Positions 7,335 to 15,090 of a stretch of 29,981 bases of DNA are shown here, piece after piece. The notes under the pieces are model-generated. The model was not told the origin of the DNA. It saw nothing but the letters and a program-made list of their open reading frames with translations, and searched no databases. The stretch spans positions 1-29,981 of the forward strand of contig CAKQIY010000024.1 in NCBI GenBank assembly GCA_934247115.1, read 5' to 3'. Source of the stretch: an uncultured Coprococcus sp. (GTDB lineage: Bacteria; Bacillota; Clostridia; Lachnospirales; Lachnospiraceae). Position 1 is the first letter of the stretch. Each line of letters starts with the position of its first letter. Both the position numbers and the translations under genes were made by a program.

Positions 7335-8405
7335 ATGTCTCAGATATCAGAATATTTTAGAAGCATATTCTTTCCGAATCTTGGGATAACCCTCAGAAAC
7401 ATAGGCGACCATATCAGTATAGGAAGCTTTGAGATAAGATTCTACGGGATCATCATCATGATAGGATTCCTGCTGGCATATGTACTCGTCACCAACGAGG
7501 CAAAGAGAACAAAACAGAATCCGGAAATGTACCTGGATTTCATACTTATACTTATCATCCCGGCCATACTTGGAGCAAGACTCTACTATATCCTGTTCAG
7601 ACTTGACCAGTATATAGTGCAGGGTGATGTGGGAGCCACTATCAAAGCCATGCTGAACATCAGAGGCGGCGGACTTGCCATATACGGCGGAATCATAGCG
7701 GGAGTCATCACGGCGGTAATATTCTGCAAGGTGAGAAAAGCCAGCTTTGTGCTCATGGCGGATACAGCCACTTTTGGAATACTGATCGGACAGATACTTG
7801 GAAGATTTGGCAACTTCTTCAACAGAGAAGCATTTGGCGCATATACGAACAGCAAGATGGCCATGGCGATTCCGCTTGACTACTACAGATCTGATGGCAA
7901 TCTTGACTATCTGAAGAGAACCGGTGTCATAACACAGAAGATGCTGGATAATGTGGTGAATATAGATGGCATGGACTGTATAACGGTTCATCCGACATTC
8001 CTGTACGAGTCTCTGTGGAACCTGATGCTGCTTGTTTTCTTATTTATATATAGAAAGCACAAGAAATTCAAAGGAGAGTTCGCTCTTATATATGTGGGAG
8101 GATACGGACTCGGAAGATTTATCATCGAAGGTCTCAGAAGTGATTCCCTGATGATCGGTAATACCGGGATCAAGGTGTCCCAGGCGCTTGCGCTTGTCTG
8201 CTTTGTAACAGCGGTAGTCCTCCTTGTCATAAATTATGTAAGATGTGCAAAGAAGGGCTGGCCGGCAGTGGAGATGAGTGGTGACACTGAAACAGAAGTG
8301 GAGCCGAGTGGTGAATGTGATCCTGCGGATACAGACGTGGAGACCAGTGGTGGATCAGATGACGCTGGAGAAAAAAAGAAAGATGGCAAAGATGCCACAA
8401 AATAG
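7335..8405 (+). CDS. lgt: Prolipoprotein diacylglyceryl transferase
   Basis: Transfers diacylglycerol from phosphatidylglycerol to the lipobox cysteine of prelipoproteins in the inner membrane, the first step of lipoprotein maturation. The family signature GRFGNFFNREAFG is at about residues 156-168. The substrate-binding region near RGGGLAIYGGIIAG and the late VHPTFLYES and GYGLGRFIIEGLR motifs are present, in a seven-helix framework. ATG 7335 is preferred (356 residues) because GGGAGGA lies about 9 bases before it; an ATG at 7317 overlaps that site. The protein is longer than usual because of an acidic, Gly/Ser-rich cytoplasmic tail of about 45 residues ending in KKKDGKDATK. It is 85 bases downstream of ychF and followed by a strong terminator. 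Confidence 0.96.
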   Translation: MSQISEYFRSIFFPNLGITLRNIGDHISIGSFEIRFYGIIIMIGFLLAYVLVTNEAKRTKQNPEMYLDFILILIIPAILGARLYYILFRLDQYIVQGDVGATIKAMLNIRGGGLAIYGGIIAGVITAVIFCKVRKASFVLMADTATFGILIGQILGRFGNFFNREAFGAYTNSKMAMAIPLDYYRSDGNLDYLKRTGVITQKMLDNVVNIDGMDCITVHPTFLYESLWNLMLLVFLFIYRKHKKFKGEFALIYVGGYGLGRFIIEGLRSDSLMIGNTGIKVSQALALVCFVTAVVLLVINYVRCAKKGWPAVEMSGDTETEVEPSGECDPADTDVETSGGSDDAGEKKKDGKDATK

Positions 8406-8526
8406 CATTTCAGCGCAGAAAAAGTGGCAATAAAAATAATATAACAGGGAGACAATACAGATAAATACCCACAAGGTGGAGATATCCCCCACAGAATAGA
8501 AAAAAACTGGGATTTGTCCCCACCAC

Positions 8527-8577
8527 AAAAAGCCTGTAGGTTTGACAGTGAAAACTGTCAGATCTACAGGCTTTTTT
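8527..8577. terminator. Strong bidirectional intrinsic terminator between lgt and mraZ
   Basis: AAAAAGCCTGTAG (8527-8539) pairs with CTACAGGCTTTTT (8564-8576), with an inner stem TGACAGT/ACTGTCA (8543-8549 and 8554-8560). A-rich on the left and T-rich on the right, so it can work in both directions. It separates the ychF-lgt unit from the dcw cluster. The 121 bases between lgt and the stem hold no gene that I can see. Confidence 0.92.
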
Positions 8578-8611
8578 GCATATATGCACACACTTTTTTC
8601 ATATAACAGGG

Positions 8612-8640
8612 TTGCAATTTGGGGGGCTATAGTATAGAAT
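8612..8640 (+). promoter_or_regulatory. Promoter of the dcw cluster (PmraZ)
   Basis: TTGCAA (8612-8617), 17-base spacer, TAGAAT (8635-8640), with TATA just before the hexamer. It is 83 bases before the mraZ start and is immediately followed by the repeated AGTGG boxes. Confidence 0.75.
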
Positions 8641-8688
8641 AGTGGTTACAAGTGGCATTACTGTGCAACTAAGTGGTGGAAAGTGGTG
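8641..8688 (+). promoter_or_regulatory. MraZ box: phased AGTGG direct repeats
   Basis: AGTGG occurs at 8641, 8651, 8672 and 8682, that is two pairs with 10-base spacing separated by about two helical turns; a degenerate TGTGC lies in the gap at 8662. MraZ proteins are known to bind direct repeats of a GTGG-type core upstream of mraZ. Here the array starts right after the -10 hexamer, so binding should block the promoter (autorepression). Confidence 0.75.
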
Positions 8689-8722
8689 ATTTACCAGAGT
8701 TATACGAAAGGAGGAGATCGGG

Positions 8723-9175
8723 ATGTCCAGATGCTTATCAGGTGAATATGAACATAAGCTTGATGCAAAAGGAAGACTGATCATGCCATTAAAACTTCGT
8801 TCTGAACTCGGGGAGTCATTCATGGTAACCAAAGGAATTGACTGCTGTCTCTATGTATATGGAATGACAGAGTGGGAGGAATTCGTTGAGAAGCTGAACA
8901 AGCTTCCTATGACCAACAGAACGGCCAGAGCTTTCAAGAGGGGATTCCTTGCCGGAGCTGTCAAGTGTGAGCCGGATGCACAGGGAAGAATACTTCTCTC
9001 TCCGAAGCAGAGAGAATATGCACATATAGACAAGGATGTGTATGTCATCGGTAATGGTGAGAAAGCGGAGATCTGGAGCAAGGAAGAGTGGGATGGCCCT
9101 GAGAACATGAGTGATAATCAGGCCAGCATGGACGAGCTTGCAGATGAACTTGATGCACTTGATTTTAGTTTTTAG
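8723..9175 (+). CDS. mraZ: Transcriptional regulator MraZ of the dcw cluster
   Basis: First gene of the division and cell-wall cluster. It is 150 residues long, with two SpoVT/AbrB-like half-domains: GEYEHKLDAKGRLIMPLKLR (about 7-26) and AVKCEPDAQGRILLSPKQR (about 78-96), each with the conserved DxxGR loop. MraZ forms ring-shaped oligomers that bind several direct repeats in its own promoter, matching the phased AGTGG boxes upstream. AAAGGAGG lies 8 bases before the ATG. The acidic C-terminal tail (NQASMDELADELDALDFSF) is slightly longer than in most homologues. rsmH begins about 20 bases downstream. Confidence 0.96.
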   Translation: MSRCLSGEYEHKLDAKGRLIMPLKLRSELGESFMVTKGIDCCLYVYGMTEWEEFVEKLNKLPMTNRTARAFKRGFLAGAVKCEPDAQGRILLSPKQREYAHIDKDVYVIGNGEKAEIWSKEEWDGPENMSDNQASMDELADELDALDFSF

Positions 9176-9194
9176 AAGAGAATGGTAATTGATT

Positions 9195-10130
9195 ATGGAA
9201 TTTGCGCACAAGTCGGTCTTGCTTGAGGAGACCATCGACAACCTGAATATCAAGCCGGATGGCATCTACGTGGATGGCACATTAGGGGGAGCCGGACACT
9301 CAGAGCAGATTGTGAAGAGGCTTGGCGAGGGTGGCAGACTTATAGGTATCGACCAGGATGAGGATGCCATAGCTGCAGCGTCGAAGAGACTTGAGCCGTA
9401 TGGGGATAAGGTGACCATAGTCAGGGATAATTACCAGAATTTCAGAAGAATATTGGATGAACTGAACATACAGAAGGTGGACGGGATACTCCTTGATCTG
9501 GGGGTGTCTTCATATCAACTCGATAATGCGGATAGAGGATTCACATATCGGGTTGATGCTCCACTGGATATGAGGATGGACAACCGGCAGACAAAGACTG
9601 CAAAAGATATAGTTAATGATTATTCCGAGGCTGAGCTGTTCCGTATACTTAAGGATTACGGAGAGGAGCGATATGCAAAGAGTATTGCATATCATATATG
9701 CAAGTACCGTGAGGACAAGGTGATAGAGACGACTGAAGAGCTTAACGATATAATCCGCGGTTCCATACCGGCAAAGGCGAGGAATGGACAGGGCCATCCA
9801 TCCAAGCAGACATTTCAGGCGATCAGGATCGAACTGAACAGGGAGCTGGACGTGCTCAGAAATTCAATAGATGGTATGATAGCAAGCCTCAATCCGGGAG
9901 GAAGACTGTGTATCATCACATTCCATTCCCTTGAGGACAGGATAGTAAAGCTTGCATTCAGAAAAAATGAAAATCCATGTATTTGTCCACCGAACTTTCC
10001 GGTGTGCACATGTGGAAGAAAGCCTCTCGGCAAGGTTATAACGAGAAAACCGATCATACCGGGAGAAAAGGAGCTTGAGGAGAACTCCAGATCAAAGAGC
10101 TCGAAGCTCAGAGTATTCGAGGCTGTTTGA
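9195..10130 (+). CDS. rsmH: 16S rRNA (cytosine-1402-N4)-methyltransferase
   Basis: RsmH (MraW) uses S-adenosylmethionine to methylate N4 of C1402 in the 16S rRNA P-site. It has 311 residues, the family norm. The start MEFAHKSVLLEETI is canonical, followed by the SAM-binding loop YVDGTLGGAGHSEQI, then DGILLDLGVSSYQLD and RGFTYRVDAPLDMRMD, and late FHSLEDRIVK. A cysteine cluster (CICPPNFPVCTCGRKP) is near the C-terminus as usual. ATG 9195 gives the conserved N-terminus; a TTG at 9189 is better spaced from the weak AAGAG and would add two residues. It sits in the standard place after mraZ. Confidence 0.97.
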   Translation: MEFAHKSVLLEETIDNLNIKPDGIYVDGTLGGAGHSEQIVKRLGEGGRLIGIDQDEDAIAAASKRLEPYGDKVTIVRDNYQNFRRILDELNIQKVDGILLDLGVSSYQLDNADRGFTYRVDAPLDMRMDNRQTKTAKDIVNDYSEAELFRILKDYGEERYAKSIAYHICKYREDKVIETTEELNDIIRGSIPAKARNGQGHPSKQTFQAIRIELNRELDVLRNSIDGMIASLNPGGRLCIITFHSLEDRIVKLAFRKNENPCICPPNFPVCTCGRKPLGKVITRKPIIPGEKELEENSRSKSSKLRVFEAV

Positions 10131-10157
10131 TATATATAAATGAAAGAGGCGATATAT

Positions 10158-10697
10158 ATGGCAGAGAGACGATATTACGTAGAGGGTAATACAGCCAGAA
10201 AATTGAATTATGATAGAGGAACTGCAGCTCCAGCCAGAGTTCCACAGCCGGAAAGACGTCCAAAGAAGGCGGCAACACAGGCACCTGCCAGAAAGAATAA
10301 GCGGGCAACACATATTACAGACGAAGACAGAAGAGCACTGGCGGCTAGAAAGGCCAGAGAGAGAGCCATTGCAAATGCGCAGATAAGATATACTGCGGGG
10401 ATTGTTGTGGCGGTAGTTATTGCCGTTGCGCTGTGCTGTTATCTTCTGGAACTTACATCTGAGGTTAAGACACAGAAGGATGCGGTGGCAAGTCTGAAGT
10501 CGCAGGTTGCAGCCCAGCTTGACGAGAATTCAGGTTACAGCGCAGGACTTGATTCCATGACGGATCTGAATGAGATATATAATATTGCAACTACTAAGCT
10601 CGGCATGGTATACTCACAGCCGGGACAAACAATCTACTATTCACAGAATAGTGATGATTACGTAGTACAGTACAAGGATGTCCCTGAGGCTAAGTAA
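10158..10697 (+). CDS. ftsL: Cell division protein FtsL-like
   Basis: A 179-residue bitopic membrane protein in the ftsL position between rsmH and the PBP genes. It has a basic, disordered cytoplasmic N-terminus (rich in R, K, A and P, about residues 1-75), one membrane helix (AGIVVAVVIAVALCCYLLEL, about 80-99), then a leucine-zipper-like extracellular coiled coil (LTSEVKTQKDAVASLKSQV) and a TKLGMVYSQPGQTIYY segment typical of the FtsL/DivIC fold. FtsL joins DivIB and DivIC to activate FtsW-PBP at the septum. The identity rests on topology and position more than on sequence. ATG 10158 has GAAAGAGG 8 bases upstream; the ATG at 10140 has none. Its stop codon lies in the loop of a terminator. 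Confidence 0.82.
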   Translation: MAERRYYVEGNTARKLNYDRGTAAPARVPQPERRPKKAATQAPARKNKRATHITDEDRRALAARKARERAIANAQIRYTAGIVVAVVIAVALCCYLLELTSEVKTQKDAVASLKSQVAAQLDENSGYSAGLDSMTDLNEIYNIATTKLGMVYSQPGQTIYYSQNSDDYVVQYKDVPEAK

Positions 10698-10717
10698 GCC
10701 TCGGGGATTTATTTTTT
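10681..10717 (+). terminator. Intrinsic terminator/attenuator overlapping the ftsL stop
   Basis: TCCCTGAGGC (10681-10690) pairs with GCCTCGGGGA (10698-10707, one G-U), followed by TTTATTTTTT. The 7-base loop contains the ftsL TAA, so ribosomes finishing ftsL would cover the 5' arm. This could reduce termination when ftsL is translated and couple it to expression of the PBP genes. Confidence 0.85.
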
Positions 10718-10744
10718 AAATTATAACTAAGGTGGAAGGATAAG

Positions 10745-13141
10745 ATGTCAAAGAGATCAAAAAGATTTATGGAAGAGCTGAAGAGCAAGACCCTGATAGC
10801 ATATATTCTGCTGGTTATCGCTCTTGTAATACTGGTAGGCAGAGTAATATACATCAACGTCACCAAGGGAAAGGAATACTCAGAGGCCGTGGTAATGCAG
10901 ATGGATTATGATTCCTCTGACATACCATATGAGAGAGGTGAGATACTCGACAGAAACGGCAATGTTCTTGCGAACAGTGAGAAGACATACACTCTGATAC
11001 TTGAGCCTAAGAATATACTTCTTACGGAGGCTGGAAAGGAAGCCACCAAGACTGCGGTCATGAAGGTGTTCGAGCTTACCAGCGAAGAATTTGACAAGGA
11101 TATATCTGATGAAGAGTCATATTATGAGGAGATCATGGATGGACTTCCTTATTCCAAGGTCAAGGAATTTGAGGACTACTGTAAGACCAAAGAGGGCAAG
11201 GATGTAATTGGCGTGACCTTCAAGACCATATATAAGAGAAACTATCCAAATGGTTCACTTGCATGTAACGTTCTTGGTTATACTGCAAGTGGAAACGTGG
11301 GACAGAATGGTATAGAGGGCTACTACAATGAATATCTGAATGGCGTTGACGGCAAGACGTACAAATACATGTCAGGTGCCAGTGGTGTCGATGCGGAGAC
11401 GGTTGCAGCCCAGAATGGTGATACCGTGGTATCCACCATAGATATGAATATCCAGAAGATCATAGAGAACAATATTGCTGAATACATGGAGACTACAGGT
11501 GCAAAGCAGATAGGAGTTATAGCCATGAACCCGAATAACGGAGAGGTGCTTGGAATGGCCAGCTCACGTACCTATGATCCAAATGATCCGATGGATACAG
11601 ATGCACTCAGGAACATGACTGTAACAGTCACCCAGGAAGTGGAGATCGACGGGGCGGATGAAAATGCGGACAGTCTGATATCTGTGGAGAAAGCGGATAA
11701 GAACGGTACATCAGTGAAGAAGGATGGAACTGCAACTGATATTGAGGACTCCACAGGTTCAGAGGATACAACTGCGGAGGACACGACAGAGGATATGACC
11801 ACTGAGGCTGCATCTGAGACGGGCAGTGAAGCCACTACTGAGAAGAAAAATGTCAGAACTGAGCAGATTGAATATAACTTTGCGGAGATGTCTGATGAAG
11901 AATTCCAGAGCACGATAGATGGATTTACATCGGAACAGCTCTACGAGGCTCTCAACTATGTATGGCAGAACTACTGTATAAGCGATGTGTTCGAGCCGGG
12001 ATCAACATACAAGGCATTTACGATTGCGGGAGCCATGGAGGATGGAGTTATCTCAGATGGCGATGAGTTCCTGTGTGATGGTTCACAGGTCGTTGTCGAG
12101 GGGGAATCCCCAATCTATTGTAGTTACAGAGCTGGTCATGGCATGGTGGACGTAAAGAGGGCTCTTGCAGTATCCTGCAATGATGCACTTATGCAGATAG
12201 CGGACAAGGAAGGTCCGGCTATATTCGACAAATACCAGGTCATTTTCAATATAGGCTCCAAGACAGGCATTGATCTTGAGGGTGAAACAACAGGTATAAA
12301 ATATGATGTTGATAACCTGAATCCTGCAGAGCTGGCAACATCTTCATTTGGACAGGGTGTTACAACATCTATGATCCAGATGGCTGCGGGATTCTGTTCT
12401 GTAATAAATGGAGGCAATTATTATGTGCCTCATGTGGTAAAGAGGCTTCTTGATTCCGATGGAAATGTGGTAGAGGATATACAGCCTGTCCTTGTGAGAA
12501 AGACAATATCCAAGGAAGTATCAGACTATCTCAGGACATATCTTCAGGCTGTTGTTGAGGAAGGAACAGGAGCTGCTGCAGGAATAGAGGGATATACAAT
12601 TGGTGGAAAGACAGGTACTGCCGAGAAGCTTCCGCGAGGCAATGGAAATTATGTCCTTTCATTTATAGGATTTACATCAGTTGAAAATCCACAGATTATG
12701 CTGTATGTGGTTGTCGATGAACCTCATGTTGAGGATCAGGCTGGATCAGGAGCAGGTGCCAAGCTTTTCAACCAGGTCATGGAAGATCTGCTGCCATATC
12801 TGAATGTGTATGCAACCAATGAGGATGGAGTTCTGTACAATGGAACAGACGAGCCGTTGTCATCTGCATTTGTTGACGACAGTACAGAAACTTCAGCAGA
12901 CGATACAACAGCAGATGATACAGCAGATGACACTGCCGAAAGCGATGCTGCAGACGACAGCTATACAGATGATACATCTTATGATGATTACACAGATGAC
13001 TCTTCTGCGGATGACAGCTCAGGGGACGCATACACCGACGATTCATGGGGAGATGGAGACTATACGGACGACAGCTCAACCGATGATTATACGGATGATT
13101 ACAGTGATGATACATCCTATGACGACAGTTCGTGGGAATAA
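10745..13141 (+). CDS. Class B penicillin-binding protein, division transpeptidase (PbpB/FtsI position)
   Basis: Septal D,D-transpeptidase that cross-links peptidoglycan outside the membrane. Order: short cytoplasmic N-terminus, membrane anchor (about 16-37), PBP dimerisation domain (about 55-240, with IPYERGEILDRNGNVLA), transpeptidase domain. Catalytic motifs are intact: STYK with S420 and K423, SCN at 477-479, KTGT from K622. Two oddities: an acidic Thr/Ser/Glu-rich insert (about 285-368) just before the active-site serine, and an acidic tail of D, S, T and Y (about 711-798). PASTA domains, usual in Bacillus PbpB and SpoVD, are absent. At 798 residues it is unusually long. AGGTGGAAGGA precedes the ATG. 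Terminators lie on both sides. Confidence 0.93.
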   Translation: MSKRSKRFMEELKSKTLIAYILLVIALVILVGRVIYINVTKGKEYSEAVVMQMDYDSSDIPYERGEILDRNGNVLANSEKTYTLILEPKNILLTEAGKEATKTAVMKVFELTSEEFDKDISDEESYYEEIMDGLPYSKVKEFEDYCKTKEGKDVIGVTFKTIYKRNYPNGSLACNVLGYTASGNVGQNGIEGYYNEYLNGVDGKTYKYMSGASGVDAETVAAQNGDTVVSTIDMNIQKIIENNIAEYMETTGAKQIGVIAMNPNNGEVLGMASSRTYDPNDPMDTDALRNMTVTVTQEVEIDGADENADSLISVEKADKNGTSVKKDGTATDIEDSTGSEDTTAEDTTEDMTTEAASETGSEATTEKKNVRTEQIEYNFAEMSDEEFQSTIDGFTSEQLYEALNYVWQNYCISDVFEPGSTYKAFTIAGAMEDGVISDGDEFLCDGSQVVVEGESPIYCSYRAGHGMVDVKRALAVSCNDALMQIADKEGPAIFDKYQVIFNIGSKTGIDLEGETTGIKYDVDNLNPAELATSSFGQGVTTSMIQMAAGFCSVINGGNYYVPHVVKRLLDSDGNVVEDIQPVLVRKTISKEVSDYLRTYLQAVVEEGTGAAAGIEGYTIGGKTGTAEKLPRGNGNYVLSFIGFTSVENPQIMLYVVVDEPHVEDQAGSGAGAKLFNQVMEDLLPYLNVYATNEDGVLYNGTDEPLSSAFVDDSTETSADDTTADDTADDTAESDAADDSYTDDTSYDDYTDDSSADDSSGDAYTDDSWGDGDYTDDSSTDDYTDDYSDDTSYDDSSWE

Positions 13142-13154
13142 TTGGAACTGATAT

Positions 13155-13198
13155 GATCCTGATATATGCCTTACATGGCATATATCAGGATCTTTTTT
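13155..13198 (+). terminator. Very strong intrinsic terminator between the two PBP genes
   Basis: A perfect 16-base stem, GATCCTGATATATGCC (13155-13170) with its complement at 13177-13192, loop TTACAT, then six T. It starts 13 bases after the first PBP stop. The second PBP would then need its own promoter or read-through; only 31 bases separate the T tract from its start codon. Confidence 0.95.
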
Positions 13199-13229
13199 AA
13201 TACTATAGTAAAAAACACAGGGTGTTCCG

Positions 13230-15020
13230 GTGAAACTTTACAGTTATATCAGACAGAGAATAAAGTGTGTGTTTGTCCTGGTGTGTCTGGCAGCTGTTTT
13301 TATAGCTGGCAGACTCACATACATAATGATTTTCAAGGGGCAGTATTACAGTGAAAAAGCGGAGGATCTTCACGAGAGGGAGAGAAGTATCAAGGCTCCA
13401 AGAGGAAGGATATATGACAGAAATGGCAATATCATTGCGGACAACAGAGCGGTGTGCTCCATATCGGTTATACACAGTCAGATAGAGGATGAGGAAGCTG
13501 TCATAAGGCTTCTGGAGACGTGGCTGGACAAGGACCCGGAGGAGATAAGACGCAGGGTCACCAAGGTATCCTCAAGGGAGATAATTGCAACAAATGTGGA
13601 CATAGACAAGGGAAAACAGATCAAGGCGGCAGCAGTCCCGGGTGTGAAAGTTGATGAGGATTACAAGCGCAGCTATCCATATGATGAGCTTGCGTCCAAG
13701 GTAATAGGTTTCACAGGTGGGGATAACCAAGGCATACTGGGGCTGGAGGTTGCTTATGACAACGTGCTCACAGGTACAGATGGCAGCGTGAATGCAGTTA
13801 CGGATGCGAAGGGAATAGAGCTTGCAGAGTATGCGGAGACCAGGATGGATCCTGTGGCCGGAGACGACCTGACGACCACGCTCGATATCAATATACAGAA
13901 ATATGTGACACAGACGGCGTATAAGGTCCTGACCGAAAAACATGCCAACAGGGTGTGCGCCATAACAATGAATCCGCAGAATGGTGAGATATATGCCATG
14001 GTGGATGTGCCGGAGTACAATCTTAATGAGCCGTTCAAGCTGGTGAAAGTGGATGAGGACAGCACGGAGGATGAAGATAGTGCGGATACAGGGAAAGCTG
14101 TTGTGTCGGCTGGATCGGAGCTTCCGGTCATGAGCAGGATGGATGAACTCAACAACATGTGGAGAAACTATCTCATAAGTGATACGTATGAGCCGGGCTC
14201 CACAGCGAAGATAGTAACCCTCACTGCTGCGCTGGAGAAGGGCGCTGTGGATAGCAGCTCGTCTTTTTTTTGTCCCGGTTACAGGATAGTGGAGGACAGA
14301 AGGATCAGATGCAGTAAGACAACCGGACATGGAAGCGAGACGCTTGAGCAGGCACTCATGAATTCCTGTAATCCTGCATTTATGGATATAGGAGAGAGAA
14401 CCGGTGTTGATGGAATGTACGAATATTATCACAGGCTTGGATTGTTTGACAGGTGCGGAATAGATCTCCCGGGAGAAGCAAATTCCATCATGCATAAAAA
14501 GGAAAATGTGGGGCCCGTCGAACTTGCGACCATGTCGTTTGGTCAGTCGTTCCAGGTGACACCTATACAGTTCGTTGCAGCGGTAGCTTCGGTCATCAAT
14601 GGAGGCCACAGCGTGACACCACATATAGGAAGGAGCGTGACTGATGCCGAGACTGGAGCTGTGACAGCCATAGAATGGGGGGAACAGAGGCAGGTTATAA
14701 GTGAGGAGACATCGGAGCAGATGAAGAGTATGCTCGAGGCAGTGGTTGCCGAGGGCGGAGGATCAAAGTGTGCCATAGATGGTTACAGGATAGGTGGCAA
14801 GACGGCGACAAGCGAGAAGCTGCCGAGAGGTAATGGAAGATATATATCGTCATTCATAGGATTTGCCCCTGCGGATGAGCCTGTTGTCATGACTATACTG
14901 CTTATAGATGAACCGGAGGGTACTTATTATGGAGGAATGGTGGCAGCTCCAGTCGTAAGGGATATATTTTTGAACATTCTTCCCTATTTGGGAATTGACA
15001 AAGCTTCAAATGAGTATTAA
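13230..15020 (+). CDS. Class B penicillin-binding protein, SpoVD-like position, KTA variant
   Basis: Second class B transpeptidase, 596 residues, in the place of Bacillus spoVD (after pbpB, before mraY). Membrane anchor at about 13-35, dimerisation domain with IKAPRGRIYDRNGNIIADN, transpeptidase domain with STAK (S324, K327) and SCN (379-381). The third motif reads KTAT (524-527) instead of KTGT, in an otherwise normal context (YRIGGKTATSEKLPRG). No PASTA domain. A short acidic linker (VDEDSTEDEDSADTG) sits where the first PBP has its long insert. The start is GTG 13230 with a weak AGGG upstream; an in-frame stop at 13209 excludes much earlier starts. It may act in division, elongation or a spore/cortex role with FtsW/SpoVE; sequence does not decide. 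Confidence 0.9.
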   Translation: MKLYSYIRQRIKCVFVLVCLAAVFIAGRLTYIMIFKGQYYSEKAEDLHERERSIKAPRGRIYDRNGNIIADNRAVCSISVIHSQIEDEEAVIRLLETWLDKDPEEIRRRVTKVSSREIIATNVDIDKGKQIKAAAVPGVKVDEDYKRSYPYDELASKVIGFTGGDNQGILGLEVAYDNVLTGTDGSVNAVTDAKGIELAEYAETRMDPVAGDDLTTTLDINIQKYVTQTAYKVLTEKHANRVCAITMNPQNGEIYAMVDVPEYNLNEPFKLVKVDEDSTEDEDSADTGKAVVSAGSELPVMSRMDELNNMWRNYLISDTYEPGSTAKIVTLTAALEKGAVDSSSSFFCPGYRIVEDRRIRCSKTTGHGSETLEQALMNSCNPAFMDIGERTGVDGMYEYYHRLGLFDRCGIDLPGEANSIMHKKENVGPVELATMSFGQSFQVTPIQFVAAVASVINGGHSVTPHIGRSVTDAETGAVTAIEWGEQRQVISEETSEQMKSMLEAVVAEGGGSKCAIDGYRIGGKTATSEKLPRGNGRYISSFIGFAPADEPVVMTILLIDEPEGTYYGGMVAAPVVRDIFLNILPYLGIDKASNEY

Positions 15021-15090
15021 ATTTATGTCAGTCTGAAAACAGAAAAAGAAATACACAGTCCGTGGTGCGCGGACAGGTAAGGAGTACAAT

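Noticed and set aside
12804..13151. 115-codon + strand ORF in another frame over the end of the first PBP
   Set aside because: Met/Gln/Thr-rich translation is the out-of-frame reading of the Asp/Ser/Thr-coding repeats.
13572..14624. 350-codon minus-strand ORF opposite the second PBP
   Set aside because: Lies wholly inside a gene with intact catalytic motifs on the + strand, has no recognisable domain, and reads like the antisense of that gene.
15058..15074. Small inverted repeat GTCCG/CGGAC before mraY
   Set aside because: Only 5 base pairs with no T tract, so it cannot be supported as a terminator or operator.
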